The translations under genes and the position numbers were made by a program. Below the pieces are notes generated by a model. It had not been told where the DNA came from, did no database searches, and saw only the letters and a list, made by a program, of their open reading frames with translations. A DNA stretch of 64,000 bases from Motacilla alba alba (lineage: Eukaryota > Chordata > Aves > Passeriformes > Motacillidae): the NCBI RefSeq assembly GCF_015832195.1, contig NC_052018.1, forward strand, positions 70,369,666 to 70,433,665, written 5' to 3'. Of this stretch, positions 23,168-35,330 are shown in pieces. The stretch's first letter is position 1; every line of letters starts with the position of its first letter.

Positions 23168-25773
23168 AGCAAGTCTGGGTGTTTCTTTATTTACTGAAGA
23201 TACATTTGGAGAAGCTTATTTTAAGGTTAAAGTACAAGGAGACCAGGCAGAGGACAAAGCACACAGTATTGTTAAAATCTTCAAAAACTACTTGTCTTGT
23301 TTAGAAAACAGCTTTTATGTCATTCAATTAAATGTTCCAACCTACCGTGAAAACAACTTCAATGAAAGACATCGTGAAAAATGCTCTTTTTTTTTTTTGA
23401 AAATTCAGCCAAACTGTGGCACAGCCAGTTACAAACAGAGTCTTCCTGCCAGGGGACCAAGCAGACAGCTGTGAGTGCCAGGAGTTAGCAAAGGACGGTG
23501 GCACAGCTTCAATGTGAGTGCCAGGGGCAGCAGAGATGCACAGCAGCTGCAGCCCTGACCAACTCTGTGGCAGTAACTCAGCGGTGGGAAAAGAGGATGT
23601 GAAGATTGACACCAAAGTGACAGAGACAAGTTCTCCTCAAGACTGACCTGGAACAAGAAATCTTGCAAAAGGGAGGCTTCTTTTCTCCTCAAAGCCCAGT
23701 GCTACAGCAAAACCAATGTTGTGCCCAAGATCAGAGGGAGCCCGCAGCAGAGCCATTGCTCTTTCCCTCCACCCTGGAGATTGCCTCGTGCTCCATAAAT
23801 TCTCAGCGGGCATGTGGATGCTGCTGTGCATCTCAGATGGGCACAGGCATATTCAGAGCATGTTACTTGCAAATGTTTAGGAGGACCTCTGCTTTCAGCT
23901 ACATATCAAACCTCACCCCTTTTGAAGTCAACCAAAATTCCCGCAGATTTCAATGGGACTTTGATTTCAGTCTGTAAATCCATCTCTCCCCCCTTCAAAT
24001 TAGAAAGCATGGTTTGAGCTTGAAGAAATGATAAATTATAATTTCTACTGAGCAAGAAAGACATATCAGTTTAAAGGACAAAACATTATGTACAGCTGAG
24101 CTGTGTTCCAGTCATACTTCTTGAAACAGTGCTGCTGTCCCAATTTGATATACTCTTTCAGGTTCTCCTTGCATCTCCAAGGAAAGAGGTTTCCCAGGAG
24201 CCATTTAAAAAATATCAAACATTACAAGCCACAGGAACATGCCTCTGAAAAATCCTCCACAGTGAGTAGCATTAATTCCAGAAGGAGCAAGTTAGGACTG
24301 ATAACATATTTCCAGAATACATTTTTGACAGCTCCAGTGGCTTGATCTATTTTTCATGGCAAAACAACAGCTTTAAAAAGCGACTTTAATCTTTGCTCAT
24401 ACAGCTGGTACTTCACTGCTCCCCAAAGGCTACAGATCCTTCGGGCTCCCAGGGCTCAGGACTAGGATTTAAGGTACTTGAATCCTCACAAGGGAATGTC
24501 AGATTTGTGAATGATCCAGGAGCAAAAAGCTATGCCAAAGCCCCTTAAGGCAGAGTTGGGACCAAGAAAGTCACAAGATCAGCAACACCTTCAGCTCCCA
24601 GGTCTGTGGCAGTACTTGCAGGCACCGTGTCCAGCTCCAGCCTGGTGAAGCACAGGTTGCTGTGAAATCTCTTGTGAGGACTTTCAAGCACTCCTGTGTG
24701 CTTGGTGAGAAACAGAAGATGCCCACCTTACATCTAAATGAACCTGGTAGTTTCTTGGGCTGCTGTATTTGTCCATTTCAAAGGGCCATTTTCCACAAAT
24801 GTTCAAGGAAGAAGCACCTGGCACAAATTACTATTTTTTTTTTACTTGGGATGAATCAGAACAAGTTCTTTTCTTCAGCCAGTTTTAGTCCTGAATGTTT
24901 ATTTTTTCCAGTCTTACCACTATATTTTGCTTACACTAAATCAGACAAGAAAATTTAGAGTGTAAAATCACTGCTTTTTGCTAGAGTAGGAAAGATTTGG
25001 GCATCTCTTTGTATGGTGAAGTTTTCTGTAAAGGGTTACTGCCATGGCTAGCGAGCAGGAGAAGGAAGTAGTGGAATTAGGTCCAGAAAAGGCTGAATTT
25101 ATTTCATGCTCTTTGCTTCATTCTTCGCAAGGAAGGGGAACACTAGCTAGACACCTACCCACTGTTCAACATCTCTTTTCTCCAGCTGGCCTGTATTCCC
25201 TCCTCTAATTACCTGATGGTAATGGCATTCATCCAAGGGTGAAGACACCTAACACACTGAACAGTCTTGAAGAACTTTGGAGGATGGGAAAGGTCCTACA
25301 GCAATGGCTATGATGCTTTCTCTTCCTACCAAGACATAATAAATAAATGGAAAAATAGAAGCTCCTGTAAAATCACACTTAATTCACCTTAATTGTGGCA
25401 GGTGTAAGGTCAAGTTTGGATCTACTGGAACTACTATCTGCTACTGACTTGAGTGATGGACTAGGAAATCACCTTCCAAAGGGTCCAATCCCAAATTTTA
25501 TCCTGCTTTGGGGCAGGTTAAAATTCAGAGTGTTTTTCCTATTTATCAAGCTCAGTATCAAGGCAACAAACTGGAACTGATTTTGGGAAGTGCAGGATAG
25601 CACACCGGAGATGGACTGTGGTCAGATGGAAGGGGAGGGCTCCTCAGGTCTGCAGGGTTAGATTTGCTTTAGGTACATGAGAAGAAAAAGTAATTCACAA
25701 AATGAGGGAGGTAATTATTCCTCTGCTCAGCACTGAGGGGTCACAATAAATAACATGTCTGCTCTTGGAGAAA
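23168..25773. other. Unique DNA, nothing recognised
   Basis: Contains a T12 run at 23,387-23,398. The part near 23,400-23,850 has slightly higher GC with overlapping open frames up to 104 codons and no domain. No repeat family recognised. Confidence 0.5.
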
Positions 25774-25802
25774 TTTCCCCACATTAAAAAAATGTGGGGA
25801 AA
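25774..25802. repeat. Perfect 12-bp hairpin with A5 loop
   Basis: TTTCCCCACATT (25,774-25,785), five A, then AATGTGGGGAAA (25,791-25,802). Terminator-like in shape, but this is eukaryotic DNA, so it is recorded only as an inverted repeat. Confidence 0.9.
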
Positions 25803-27747
25803 AGTCACAGGAACATTAGTCATCAAAGGTTCAGAAATATGATTTGTAAGGAAAAGATGAAAGAGCTGAACTTGTTTAATGTCCAGAGGAAAAGAAGAGA
25901 GGAGCAGAACAACAGTCTCCAAACATAAAAAGGGATTTTATCGAGAGAGACAGCAATCAACAGATTATACTCTCTGTCCACATGGGAAAGAAAGGAATTT
26001 AGTTGAATTTCTCATTATAAAACACCAGTATTTCTGTTAAAAAAGAGAGGACATCTGTCAGGGATTATACAGGTAAAGCTAATGGCATGTCAAAGCAGGG
26101 CAGCAGGCCCCTTGACATCTCCTTTGGAGATTGATTTCTTTTGATTACATTATTTTATCAGTCCTCAGTCATTTCTTTTAAGTGCCCACATTATAACTGC
26201 TAATAACAAAAGCAGAGCTCCCTTCCCTTTGAAACCACTTTTCTCCACTGTATTATTGTGCATAATGACCATATCATTAAGTGTCAGCAGGACTAAAGGT
26301 TTTCTGTATTTTTGTTTCCAAGCACTGAAGCAAGAGACTTAGAGAGGATAAATGCAGCATAACTGTTGCTTCTGCTAATGAGGGAGAAGAAAAAGGTCAG
26401 GATCAATATAGAAGGAAAATGCTCCACATGAAGTGTGAGGATAAAAGCAAATGTTAAAGAAAGAAATGTAGAAGACCAAAGTTCCTTAGCAACCCAGAGT
26501 GACAACCACTACAGAGAAATACAGTAGCTCACCAAGAGATATTTGTTTCTCTGAAATTCATTATACTGTCTATCCATGTTTTACAGTTATTTTAGCTTCT
26601 TCACATGAAATACACATTCATATTTTCTTGATTCCTCCATGAATTGAGGTATTTATGGACCTATGTCAAAACTATTTTAACCTAAAGAAGTTACAGTGAA
26701 TAGAACACAGAACAATCCTTCGCCAATTCCTGCAGCTCAGAGAATCTTGCACAATTTTTGTGCTTCCTCCACCCTTGCTCACCAACAGATACCCTCTAAA
26801 TGAAATTATTTACTCCCCTCCAAAAATTTGTGACATTTTGCCCTTGGACAGAGGAAATCTCATGTGCTTGAGAACAAAGAGGGAAACTGCAAACCTAGGC
26901 TGTTCTGAGCTGTGAAAAAAACCAGGCTTAGTGAAGCTCTGCTATTGAAGAAAAGGGATGTTGTTGAGTTGAGAGTGGTTTGGACAAGGTTTGGAAAAGA
27001 TTTTGAAATGTTTAACTCTGTTAAAGAGTTCTAAGGAGAGGAAGATAGGCTGGAAGGAGGAAGGGAACTGCTGTGACAATGGTGAGCCAGATGACAGCAA
27101 GCTGGGTCAGCAGGACTGGGTCCCACTCTGCCATGTCTTGTAGCACCAAGCAGTGGGGGATTACTGATGGGGAGCAGACTGTCTCAGTTTATCCCCTAAA
27201 AACATTCTGGTTTTCTTGATGGAGTGAGGAGGTCAGGGTGGGAAAGAGAGCTGTCTTTGCCCCTCACCAGGCACCTCACATTAAGAATAAATTACAGTGG
27301 ATTTACTATGAAGCCTGCATAGTCAGGAGTCCAATTTCATGCTGTCAATGATGCCATAAATGGGCATTGGCCTTTAGTCCCCTCCTACTGCCACCCCAAA
27401 TCTGACCCAGATTTAAACCAGGAGACACGGTCCTATTTGACCTGAAGGTCAGGATACAGAGGCATCTGTCAGTGGTCAGAAATCAAGTGTCTTGTGGTGC
27501 TTCTCTTTGAAGTGCTTCCAGTCCAGCTCTGCATTGGCTGCTGACACTGCTCCCCTACCAGGAGCACTTCAGCACCTTGACTCTGGAGGCAGGTGTGGCT
27601 TCTCTGAGCACTGACAAGAGCAGTATCATTTCTCAGCTGAGGGCTCTCCTAAATGACTACAATGCAGAACAGTGGCTTGAACTGCATAGTGTGAATGTGG
27701 CAGATTACCAAATACTGGGACAGTGGAACTAATTTGGTTTTTTTCAG
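25803..27747. other. Unique AT-rich DNA, nothing recognised
   Basis: No supported gene. The right end leads into the acceptor-like tract of the exon-like segment at 27,748. Confidence 0.5.
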
Positions 27748-27829
27748 CTTGATGCTGAAATAGACATTGTGACTGTTTGGACCAAAATGCTGCATTTCAA
27801 GGTCATGTCGTGCTTCTTCTGCAAGACAG
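27748..27829 (+). other. Exon-like segment with open frame and strong splice sites
   Basis: A branch-point-like CTAAT (about 27,729-27,733) and the tract TTTGGTTTTTTTCAG, ending at 27,747, precede 82 bases that end ACAG before a strong donor, GTAAGG. Only frame 1 is open, reading LDAEIDIVTVWTKMLHFKVM then SCFFCKT; the other frames stop early. No family recognised. Joined to the exon-like segment at 17,445 the frame would hit a stop within a few codons, so the two are not consecutive coding exons. Could be a lone exon, a lncRNA exon, or chance. Confidence 0.27.
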
Positions 27830-30800
27830 GTAAGGGTAGATGGAATCTGGGAAACCTAAAAAGAGCTGCACTGAAACCTTAGGTGTCAATCGTCCCATCT
27901 TATGCTTGTCAAAGTCAGCATTAGACTGTTTCAAATGTTTGCTTCTACATTTACAACTCTTTTTTCTTTACATCTTGTGTTTGACTCTGTGACAAAAAAA
28001 AAATGCATCTTGTAGGGAGGGTGTGTGTACTTTTATATAAAGGGTAACTCAAAGAGGGTGATTTTTCATTTTCTCACATTAAAGAAGTAAAGTCCTACCA
28101 TTAAATTTTATTTTGAAAGGTGTTCCATCATCCTGATTCAAAACATAACTTGATAGAGCAGAGCTAATTTTCACCAAAGCCAACCAGAAGGTAAAATACC
28201 ACAACAAAATACTGATTAGCTCTTCCCCACCACACCACGCCTTCCCATGCGGGAAAACAGGAGTGAGAGTTCCTGACTCCTGCCCCTTGCAAGTGCTGTG
28301 AGATCGAATAATTTTCAGGTCTAGCCACACCCCCCTTCCCAGCTACTGTAAAAGATTAACCCTGTCCTGGCTAAAAGCAGGACACAAGCAGACAAGCTGA
28401 CCTTCAGGAGAAGCTGGTGCAGTTACCTTTGCTAAGAAATTGCAGAGCATCATGGAGTGTTATCCAGTAACCTGTCCTCAATCCCAGAGCAGATAAAGAT
28501 GATGCAAAGGTGGTATGCCTTGTCTATGTTCCTAAAACCTTGAAGTGCCAGGGCAAAAAGAGTTTTTGGAGTTTTCAAAATCACTATTAAGGTGATGTAA
28601 CAGTATGGCTCAGGTAAGAAGGGACTGACTACAGACCCAGAGAGGAAAAGGACAAGTCTGGGAAAAGGTTCTTCTGTCACATTATTTAATTACTTGTGGG
28701 GCCATTAGCACAAGCCAAGGAACTCCTCCTGATGTGGAGCTTCCTGCTTAGCCTGCCTGCTTGCTGTGAAGATATCTCATTTGGGTTCCACACATCACTG
28801 GTAGAATCAAGGAAATGCTTTCCAAAGGAGCTTACAAACATACAATTTATTAAGATCCTACACTAATACATGGATCTATTATTGTTGAGAACAGACCATT
28901 GCCTGGTGTGTCTGGGGTTGTGCTGCTCATCTTTCCTCCCCTGCACCAGCTATAACAAATGCCATGGTAAACAAATTTCATACACACAAGAGATTGCTTT
29001 CTCTATCAGAGAAGGGAATTAATGAATCTGATTTAAACACCTGTTGGAGAGCTTTTAATCTTTCAATTGCATTTTTAACTGATATTCAAATAGTCACAAG
29101 TTTGTAATAGCTGGTAAACAAAATTATTGCAGCCATCTAAAATCAAAACTAATTTTTTTGCAATGCCACAAGCAGCAGTTTAACTCCTCCTTTTTTAAGT
29201 TCATAATCAAAACTCAGTTTTTTCACAAATCCAGGAAGCTCTCCCATAGAATGCCAGGAGAAAATCTAATTTATTGACATCCCAGCAGCACATAACAGCA
29301 TTTACATGGTAGTTACACAGGTGTGCAGCTATCAGAGAGAATGTTGCTTATAAAGATAATTTTTTTTAATACAAAAAGGTGACGTGTCCACATTTATGAC
29401 ATTCACATATGCAAGCAGTCCATATGATCCAGTGAGCTTAAATGACAAGGTGGTTTAAAAGTGCAAGCCCAGAAACTTGCCTCTGCTGTGGAAGTGCATT
29501 TGGCCATAGCCATTTGAATACAATAACTGGCAAAATTTGCAATTACAACCACTGACACACATAATAATCTCTATCATCTGCTGCACCTTAAGTCATTTAC
29601 AGAAACTGGTGGCTTCAGTTACTGAGTCATAACCTTTAAAACTCAACAGCAACTTTAACCCCAGAACCAAAGTAAAGTATTGGTCAGATAGGCCATATCA
29701 ACTGCAGCTTTGAGAAAAATCAGCAACCCTGGAATCTGAAAGCACAAGGGCCTTTTCTGATGAAAGCTCACAAGACATGTGCCATAAGAACACAATACTA
29801 GCAGGTCTTTGGAGGTCTGTGATCAAAACCAGCCCTCAGAGGATGCCCCATGAGGTGCAGCAGAATTGCCTCTGTGCTATAGGCATTCAGAAGTACTCTT
29901 GTTTGGCTCCAAGGGGCATGAATCTGGCTCACTAGAGTGAGATCACTTTTTTTTTTCCAACACATCTTCCATTCATCACTTAATATTGCTTGACTAAGTT
30001 TCCTGCCTCACCCTGTCTCTAGCAGCTCCTAGGAAATATATTTGGATGGGCAGACAGGAATTCCCTTCTCACTGACAGAATTATCCCCAAATCTTTGAAT
30101 TCAGTTGTGTCAAAGGCTGCAAGTTTTAAGCTACCACTTTCCAAGACCAAAATTACATTACAGAACTGTGCAGCATAGCTTAAGGAAGGGGTGTCTGTCT
30201 GACTTTGATACCACTGGATCCTTATCAAAGCTATCTTTTCGAGCCAGCCTGATGTACTGTGTTGACCATGTTTAATAGTATGAGCTGTCTGCTCTGCACT
30301 GCAGCACAAATGTTCATTCAGTGAGATGGGGTATTTCAGATGCCATGGATCCTTGTTCATTCCACAGTGTGAGCAAGGATCAACACAGGATCAGCACAAG
30401 TGTTGGAGGGTAGGTAAGGAGCCCAAAGACCCAGTCTGTATTCTGCAAGCATCTCCTGCTCACAAACACGGGAAGGGAGGGAATACAGGCTGTCCTCGGG
30501 GAAGACTTAGGAAGAAAAATATCATGTGAAATATCACCATCCCTGTCTGACATTTCAGGTGAGTCTCACAGGCAAACAGCAAATAATACTGCTACCCAAA
30601 ACATAATTCTTAAATCGAAGGTGCCAGTTGCTGCAGCATTATCTGGGACCCACCTGTAGCTCTCAAAAGACTGTTTGCACCAGCTCCTTGACATTATCAA
30701 ATTGTGTTATTTGCTGCCACCCAAAATGTCAGCTGCCTAACCTTTCCAGGCTGCTCTTCCACAGTCTGGTTTTCCAAAGCTCATTAAATATACCAAATAC

Positions 30801-33267
30801 CAACAGTCCTGTGTAAACCTTGCAATCAAGTCAAGCTGCAGAGGGTTCAAAGGTCTTGGTGTTCCACCTCAGACTTTGGTACATGCCATTTCTGGATGCA
30901 GAGGTCTGCCCTGCTTGTCAAACTGTGAGAAAAGCAGAGTTTTTTTTCTTTTTAATGATATAGACAGCGCTACTTACAGCTAGCCAATTTTCTTTACAAA
31001 CATACTGCAATCATAAATATTCCCTGGCTGCACAGGGAAGCAATCATCAGCAAAAGTCAGTTCAAGGCCCATGATTTGGTTTTCTGAACTTCCTCTAATC
31101 TGTGCCTATTGTTTAGATTAATCCCCAGTAAGAATGTCTGGCACAATGGGCATTTTTTGAGTGTCTAGGAAACCATGAGACTACTGCTACATCATCAGAC
31201 TTGTCAGTATTAACAGCAGATGATATTCTATTATATTCCAGACACTGTGCATTATTAACTTTCTGAAGGAAAAAGACCACCATTAAAGTGAGTTCTTCCA
31301 GTCCAATATCCTGTTTGGTTTGGGATTTTTTTAAAGGAAAAGTAGTAAACCCGAGTTTTGGTATTGTCTCAAACTGACTAAAAATAAACAAAATCCCAAC
31401 CAAAACCTCCCTTCCAACCAGTGAGTTTAATAACAAAAAAATTATGTGAATTGTAATTTAGGATTATTCCAGTGCTAGGTTGTCACACATAGAATGATGA
31501 AAGGCTGAGGGGAAAATGTGCTCTTCCTTCCAACATTGGGAAATGTTTCCTTAAGGAGGCAAGGTATAAATTACTAGATTTCCTGTAACATAACTAATGA
31601 AGTGCAGATCAAAAGTCACCTCACTTGTCAGTTGTGCATCAAAAAAATAGACAAGTTGCCAGAGAGACTTCAAAAATTCTATCTCTCTTTTGCTCCTTTC
31701 CACAACCCTATATTTCTTATCAAAAATTTTAAGAAAAGATGATGAGGATTCAAAGAGTTGAGTTTTGTACCTGAACTCCTCTCATGACCTTCATCAATGG
31801 AACCGGATCACTAATACATATTGTTTTTCAATGGCTGTGAACTGCGCACTGTGCTTTCAAGCAGATAAGGCAGCAACATTGTTTTGATCTTTTCCTTCAT
31901 TAGGGCCATCTTTGTGTAGAGCAAAGAGCCTAAACCTAGCTTTGATTCCTCTAATGAGCAGAGAAAGGGGTCTGAGTGCTGGTCAGAAGTTGTTCTGTGT
32001 AGTCAGAGAAAAGGCAGGTCACTGGTAGACATGGGATTAGGGCACCCACTTGCACAGAGGGATCCAGCAGAAGAATCTCATCCTAGTCATCATGGTGGTT
32101 TGGACATAACCCTTCCCGTAAACTCCCAGGAGAAGCTAGGGGTTTAGCTTGACCCCCTTGTGCTTTCATTTCCTCTGGAGACACAAGTGGGATAACCTGA
32201 TGTGTGGAGTGGGATGGTTTTAAAACCCCATCTGAGGTCTTCAGAGATTGTGCTCTTGCCAAAACTGCTGATAGCCACAGCAGAGGTGGCTCTAAGGGTG
32301 CTCAGCAGCAGCAGATTGGGTGGAAGCCAGGGAGCTTATTAATGGATAGCAAACGCCAAATGAGACAGTTGTACATTCGAGGCATTTAAGACCCTCAGGG
32401 GAGCTGAGATTAACCCGGGTGATTTTGCCTGATGGAATTTCACATTATCAGTGCAGGAAAGCAAAGCAGTCAGTAACTTCTAGCAGCAGAGGATAGACAG
32501 AGACATGCAGTGTGGTCAGCATCTGGAGGCACACATACAGGTAGCTCCAGAGGATGCCTCTCCACAGCCTCAGAGCTGCTCACTCTTGATATGTCTGAAA
32601 CTGAAAAGATTGGAAAAGGACCACTGTCACCAGCAGAACAGGGTGTGGTGAATGGGGCTGCTGTCATCAGCTGAGAAGACAAGTTTATTTTACAGACATG
32701 TTTGGCCAAATCTAAACAGCTGTTCAAGCCCACAGCTCTGTGGAAGAGATGAGAGTCAGTGAGCTGAGAGTTCCCACAATCAGCAGAGGAGCACTGTGGT
32801 TTTCTCCCCCATTCCCTGTCCTCTCAGAGGAAACAGGCTCTCTCTTAATGAAGGCTCAGCTGTGAATAAGGTCTATTAGAAAGCTATTATTCAATTCTGG
32901 CTGTCCCCATGCATCTTATCTCAGTTTTACCAAGTTGATCCTGAAGGGGTTTGTTCCGTAATGAAGGGTTATTCCCCTTGAAAAGCAGACCTAAACTGTT
33001 CCCCCTGATTCATATTTGCATAATCACTTGGAAGCTTAGAAGCATCATTAAAATAACTCAGCATCAGAATTTCATGGATGCCATGAGACCAGTTCAGCAC
33101 CCTCCAGTAAGTTCAGATAACTGAAAACACACACATATCACCTTTCAAGCAACAAAAAAAATTTAAAACCTACAAACACCACCATCACCCTAATAAACAG
33201 CAACACCCTATTTCCTTTCTCTGCCCCCTTCAGGATTCAATTATATTGGAGCAAATTGTCAGGGATT
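27830..33267. other. Unique AT-rich DNA, nothing certain
   Basis: No supported gene. Isolated splice-like strings (GCTCAG/GTAAGA near 28,614; an acceptor-like CCCTGTCTCTAG ending near 30,021; TTTCAG/GTGAGTC near 30,559) do not make convincing exons. Minus-strand open frames at 30,019-30,360 (113 codons) and 31,113-31,436 (107 codons) have no recognisable domain. Confidence 0.45.
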
Positions 33268-33289
33268 AAAAAAAAATAATAATAATAAA
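33268..33289. repeat. A-rich / (TAA)n microsatellite
   Basis: Nine A residues followed by four TAA-type units. Confidence 0.85.
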
Positions 33290-35232
33290 CAGGAAAAGGA
33301 AAACACCAAAACCTCAGGCCTTGATCTCCATCTTGACACCAAGACCAAGAGTAAGGCTTACTTGAGGAACTGTGCAGCTATGTCTAGCCTTTTCAGCTTC
33401 AGAGCTTATACCTGACATTTCTTTAGCATTTACCCTACAGTAAAACCATGAGGTAGAAAGGTCCAGGTCACCTTATAGTGCTTAGATCCACAGAAGGCTT
33501 TAACCTAAACACTTTCTGTCAAGATGAAGCAATAAAAAAAGATCTTGCATAACTTTTAACTGTTCATACTCCATGATTTCATACAGAGTAGATGTCTGAG
33601 TCTCAGCCCAAATTTTGTGCTCTCTGCAGAACATGTCCTTCCTGCATGCAGGTGTTTCAGTGCCTTCCAGCTGCTAGTATGGTGACCCAGGGGAGAAATT
33701 TAGCATTCTTGCAAGCTACAACTGTTCAAAGATTTTAAGGCATGGATATTCTTAACTAAAGAGTGAATCAGGTGCAAAAGCACTTGCAAGTGGATGTGGC
33801 TGAAGATGCAACAGGTGCCTTCAGAGAGCCTGAGCCAGTTAGATTTATAAACACAGCAGCAAGCTCAAAGCCCTGCAGTCAAACAAGTGTGCTGGCATCT
33901 GCAGAGCTGGAGTGGGGAGGGTGTGTTGAGGCACAGAGCAGTCTCTGGCCTGTCCCTGGTCTTGCACAAAAGATGAGAGCCAGATTTGCTATCCCGTCCC
34001 TTGCCAACAGCCTTACTCCTGTGCATGGTTCCCCTCTCTTTCTAGGACTAAGACCTTTGCTAGAGGCAAGAAAATGCTCCAAGGATTGCAGCCTGATCAC
34101 AGAGCTCTAGCCAATAAGTAATTTATTTCTTCTTTTAGTTTCTTTTAAGCTGTAGAACTGCTGATTTAGTTTTGTTTTATTTTAAGGTACATGATAGTGC
34201 AGCCAAGGGCTCTGCCAAGATGGAAAAGCAATCATGTTTTATATTTCTTGGGCCTGATCAGCACAGCACAGATGGGGTGAGAATTATTATACCAGTTAAA
34301 AGAGGTTGGGCAGTGTAAACACACACATTTTGTACTGTAAGGGAAGGGGAAATCAACAAATGTACTTTATGAGAAACATCTGCAGGAACGTGATAATAAG
34401 AATTTGTTAATTAAGTCAATACAGGTGAGGTTTTGTTGGGTTCCTCTCCATTCCTCCAAGTCTTGGAGTTGTTGCAGTTTTATTACCAGACATCTTAATA
34501 AATTTTAATAATATCCTTAATGACCAAGCCAGACTCATGGAGCTATATTTAATTAAATATCTTAATACAGCAAAAAATAACCCAACTATCCCCTCTAACA
34601 CTTTGTAGCATTTGCATTGACAGCAAGAAGAATCCATTCAGACTAAAATTCAGCAAAAACAGCTGAGATAACAGCTACATCATGAACCACAGTTCATAAA
34701 AAAGAGTCCTACCTGCTAATAAAAACTTCCACTAGAGGTAACCAGGATATGGATCATGACAGAAAATATTGGCATTTGAATATACTTACTATTTCTCTTT
34801 TGAAAAAAAAAGCTTCCGGAATGCAGATACAACTTAACCATTACTCTTTCTGAAGAAAATTGTCTTTGGAAAAAATAAAGCCCCTCTTGGAACAGAGTGT
34901 GAGGCTCCTACTCTACACAGACACAATTCTACAACAAAAGCCACATGGCAAATCACAGGGCTTAAAAGCATCACTTCTTTAGGATACTCTGGAAGTATTA
35001 AGGTTTAAATAGTCTCTCCTATCCCCTTATGGTGTTTTGCAAGTGAGAACAAAAAGTTATTATTAGATCATGACTATTCTTAAACAAGGCTCATCAGGGA
35101 AATATTGTTCTGCCAGGAGAGCTAAATGGGCTACTTGGTGCAACAATAAATTGAATTTAGAGGATGCATGTTCCTGACTTGAACACGGGTTTGTTGCATG
35201 ATCTGAAGTAACGTGTTCCTTGCCTCATTTTT
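33290..35232. other. Unique DNA, nothing recognised
   Basis: A 115-codon plus-strand frame at 33,763-34,110 has no recognisable domain. No repeat family seen. Confidence 0.5.
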
Positions 35233-35330
35233 ACAGAATCACAGAAAAATGTGTGTTAGTCCTTTGGATACCCTGCAGTTCAACATCTTATTCAAAGCAA
35301 GACTAGTTTCAATTGGTCAAGGTGCAGAGC
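35233..35330 (-). mobile_element. Degraded CR1 3'-end fragment
   Basis: ACAGAATCACAG at about 35,233 is the complement of a decayed CR1 terminal repeat. It is followed by AGTCCTTTGGATACCCTGCA, TTCAACATCTTATTCAAAGC and AAGACTAG blocks in the order expected for the complement of the CR1 3' region. Highly diverged and 5'-truncated. Confidence 0.5.

Noticed and set aside
25774..25802. Rho-independent terminator reading of the hairpin
   Set aside because: The sequence is eukaryotic; such terminators do not apply, and the stem lacks a trailing T run.
17445..27829. Treating the two exon-like segments as consecutive coding exons
   Set aside because: Their phases clash: joining them puts a stop codon within a few codons of the second segment.
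30022..30556. Exon from an acceptor-like CTCTAG near 30,021 to a GTGAGTC donor near 30,557
   Set aside because: All frames contain stops and 535 bp is long for an internal exon; the signals alone are common by chance.
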